The position numbers and the translations under genes were made by a program. Below, piece after piece: positions 63,189-64,000 of a stretch of DNA of 64,000 nucleotides (position 1 is its first letter; the number at the start of each line of letters is the position of its first letter). The DNA is from Oscillospiraceae bacterium (GTDB lineage: Bacteria > Bacillota > Clostridia > Oscillospirales > Oscillospiraceae): NCBI GenBank assembly GCA_017527825.1, contig JAFXPO010000028.1, forward strand, positions 1 to 64,000, read 5' to 3'. Under the pieces are notes generated by a model. It made no database searches and was not told the origin of the DNA. It saw only the letters and a program-made list of their open reading frames with translations.

Positions 63189-63985
63189 GTGTTTTGTTCT
63201 CCTTGCTTGGCTTGGTTCCACAGCGCCGACAACTCCTCCGGTGCAAGCGCCTCCATCGTCCTGCCCTGTGCGCTGACGGCGTCTTCGACGGCGCGGAAGC
63301 GCCGGATAAACTTCTCGCAGGCAGCGTTCAGCGCGGATTCCGGGTCAATCCCCCGATAGCGTCCCGCGTTCACCGCCGCGAAGAGCACGTCGCCCAGTTC
63401 CTCCTCCACGTTGGTGTCGCGTTCCACGGCTTCCCGCAGCTCGCGTACCTCTTCTTCCAGCTTGCGGAGCGACCCGTCGCTGTCGTGGAAGCGAAAGCCC
63501 GCCTTCTCCGCCTTGCTTTGCAGCTTGTCCGCCCGCCAGAGAGCGGGCAGCGACCGCGCCACAGCGTCCAGCGCGTCGGCAGTGGACGTCTGACCCTTCT
63601 CCGCCCGCTTGAGCTGCTCCCAGCTTGCCAGCACCTCGTCGGCGTTGTCCGCCCGCGCGGCGCCGAATACATGCGGGTGTCGGTAGATCAGCTTGCGGAC
63701 GACGTGATCGGTTACGTCGTCGGTGGTGAAGCGCCCCGCGTCCTCCTCAATGTGGATGTTGAAGAGCACCTGCATGAGCATGTCGCCCAGCTCCTCGCAC
63801 ATGAGGGCGGGATCGTCGCGGTCGAACGCCTCGGCGGCTTCATACGCCTCCTCCAGGAAGTTGCGGCGGTTGCTCAGGTGCGTCTGCACCCGGTCCCAGG
63901 GGCAGCCTTCCGGGGAGCGCAGGATGCGCAGCAGCGCCGCCAGATCGTCCATGTTGTATTTGTCTTTTTCGGGAAACGATACCAT
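63185..63985 (-). CDS. mazG: Nucleoside triphosphate pyrophosphohydrolase MazG
   Basis: This 266-residue enzyme removes aberrant NTPs. It has two MazG domains. The first has CPWDRVQTHLSNRRNFLEEAYEAAEAF and the metal motif EELGDMLMQVLFN. The second has KLEEEVRELREAV and EEELGDVLFAAVNAGR. It starts 15 bases from the window edge; the ATG is inside, so it appears complete, though an upstream start cannot be excluded. Confidence 0.93.
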   Translation of the reverse strand: MVSFPEKDKYNMDDLAALLRILRSPEGCPWDRVQTHLSNRRNFLEEAYEAAEAFDRDDPALMCEELGDMLMQVLFNIHIEEDAGRFTTDDVTDHVVRKLIYRHPHVFGAARADNADEVLASWEQLKRAEKGQTSTADALDAVARSLPALWRADKLQSKAEKAGFRFHDSDGSLRKLEEEVRELREAVERDTNVEEELGDVLFAAVNAGRYRGIDPESALNAACEKFIRRFRAVEDAVSAQGRTMEALAPEELSALWNQAKQGEQNT

Positions 63986-64000
63986 GTGAAAACCCTCTTA

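Overview
The window is about 64 kb of a GC-rich chromosome and looks like a spore-forming gut Clostridium relative, most likely of the Oscillospiraceae/Ruminococcaceae type. The clues are the sporulation genes yabP and yabQ beside divIC, rqcP and mazG; the rpsO-pnp, holB-ricT and mnmE neighbourhoods; GntR/YtrA-type regulators paired with ABC transporters; and strong TTGACA/TATAAT promoters. Genes are packed with many ATGA stop/start overlaps. No rRNA, tRNA, CRISPR array, insertion sequence or phage gene is visible. The left edge may touch an integrated element at the 3' end of guaA.

Layout. 0-3 kb: a minus-strand xpt-guaA operon for xanthine-to-GMP salvage, whose GMP synthase lacks the glutaminase half, and a lipoprotein. 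3-9.5 kb: an F1Fo ATP synthase operon (atpBEFAGDC) with no separate delta gene. A delta-like C-terminal domain is instead fused to the front of alpha, and subunit a carries a partly duplicated N-terminus. 9.6-12.1 kb: mntP with an almost leaderless promoter, and a GntR-ABC module. 12.2-18.2 kb: one eight-gene molybdenum operon (modABC, moaA, moaC, a MOSC protein, a MoeA-like protein, mog). 18.4-21 kb: IclR, a TSUP permease and nnrD. 21-29.2 kb: the methionine importer metQNI and the branched-chain amino acid importer livKHMGF. Each is preceded by its own promoter, a short reading frame rich in its cognate amino acid codons, and an intrinsic terminator, which is the layout of ribosome-mediated attenuation.

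29.5-33.4 kb: dusB, an ECF sigma/anti-sigma pair, lspA and rluD form one operon. 33.5-40.1 kb (minus): a HAD phosphatase, ricT, holB with a 109-bp tandem repeat at its 3' end, queT behind a preQ1-I riboswitch, and ileS. 40.2-45.5 kb: a secreted transglutaminase-like protein and a second GntR-ABC module with a clear operator. 45.6-53.5 kb (plus): an alanine/sodium symporter, rpsO, pnp behind a nested-helix leader, a small zinc-ribbon membrane protein, mnmE, degV and prmA. 53.6-57.7 kb (minus): a dCMP deaminase, a PflX-like radical SAM protein, tdk, mutY and a SPASM radical SAM protein. Their promoter lies inside a perfect 38-bp palindrome that also faces a metallo-hydrolase. 58-64 kb: a 2-hydroxyacid dehydrogenase, a GntR/UTRA regulator, hpf, a structured 400-base gene-free stretch with a candidate small RNA, and the divIC-yabQ-yabP-rqcP-mazG cluster.

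Strongest leads: the met and liv leader peptides with attenuators, the delta-alpha ATP synthase fusion with the subunit a duplication, a dispersed palindromic repeat family whose copies differ by compensatory changes, the preQ1-I switch at queT, and the structured pnp leader. All calls come from reading the sequence; no database search was run.
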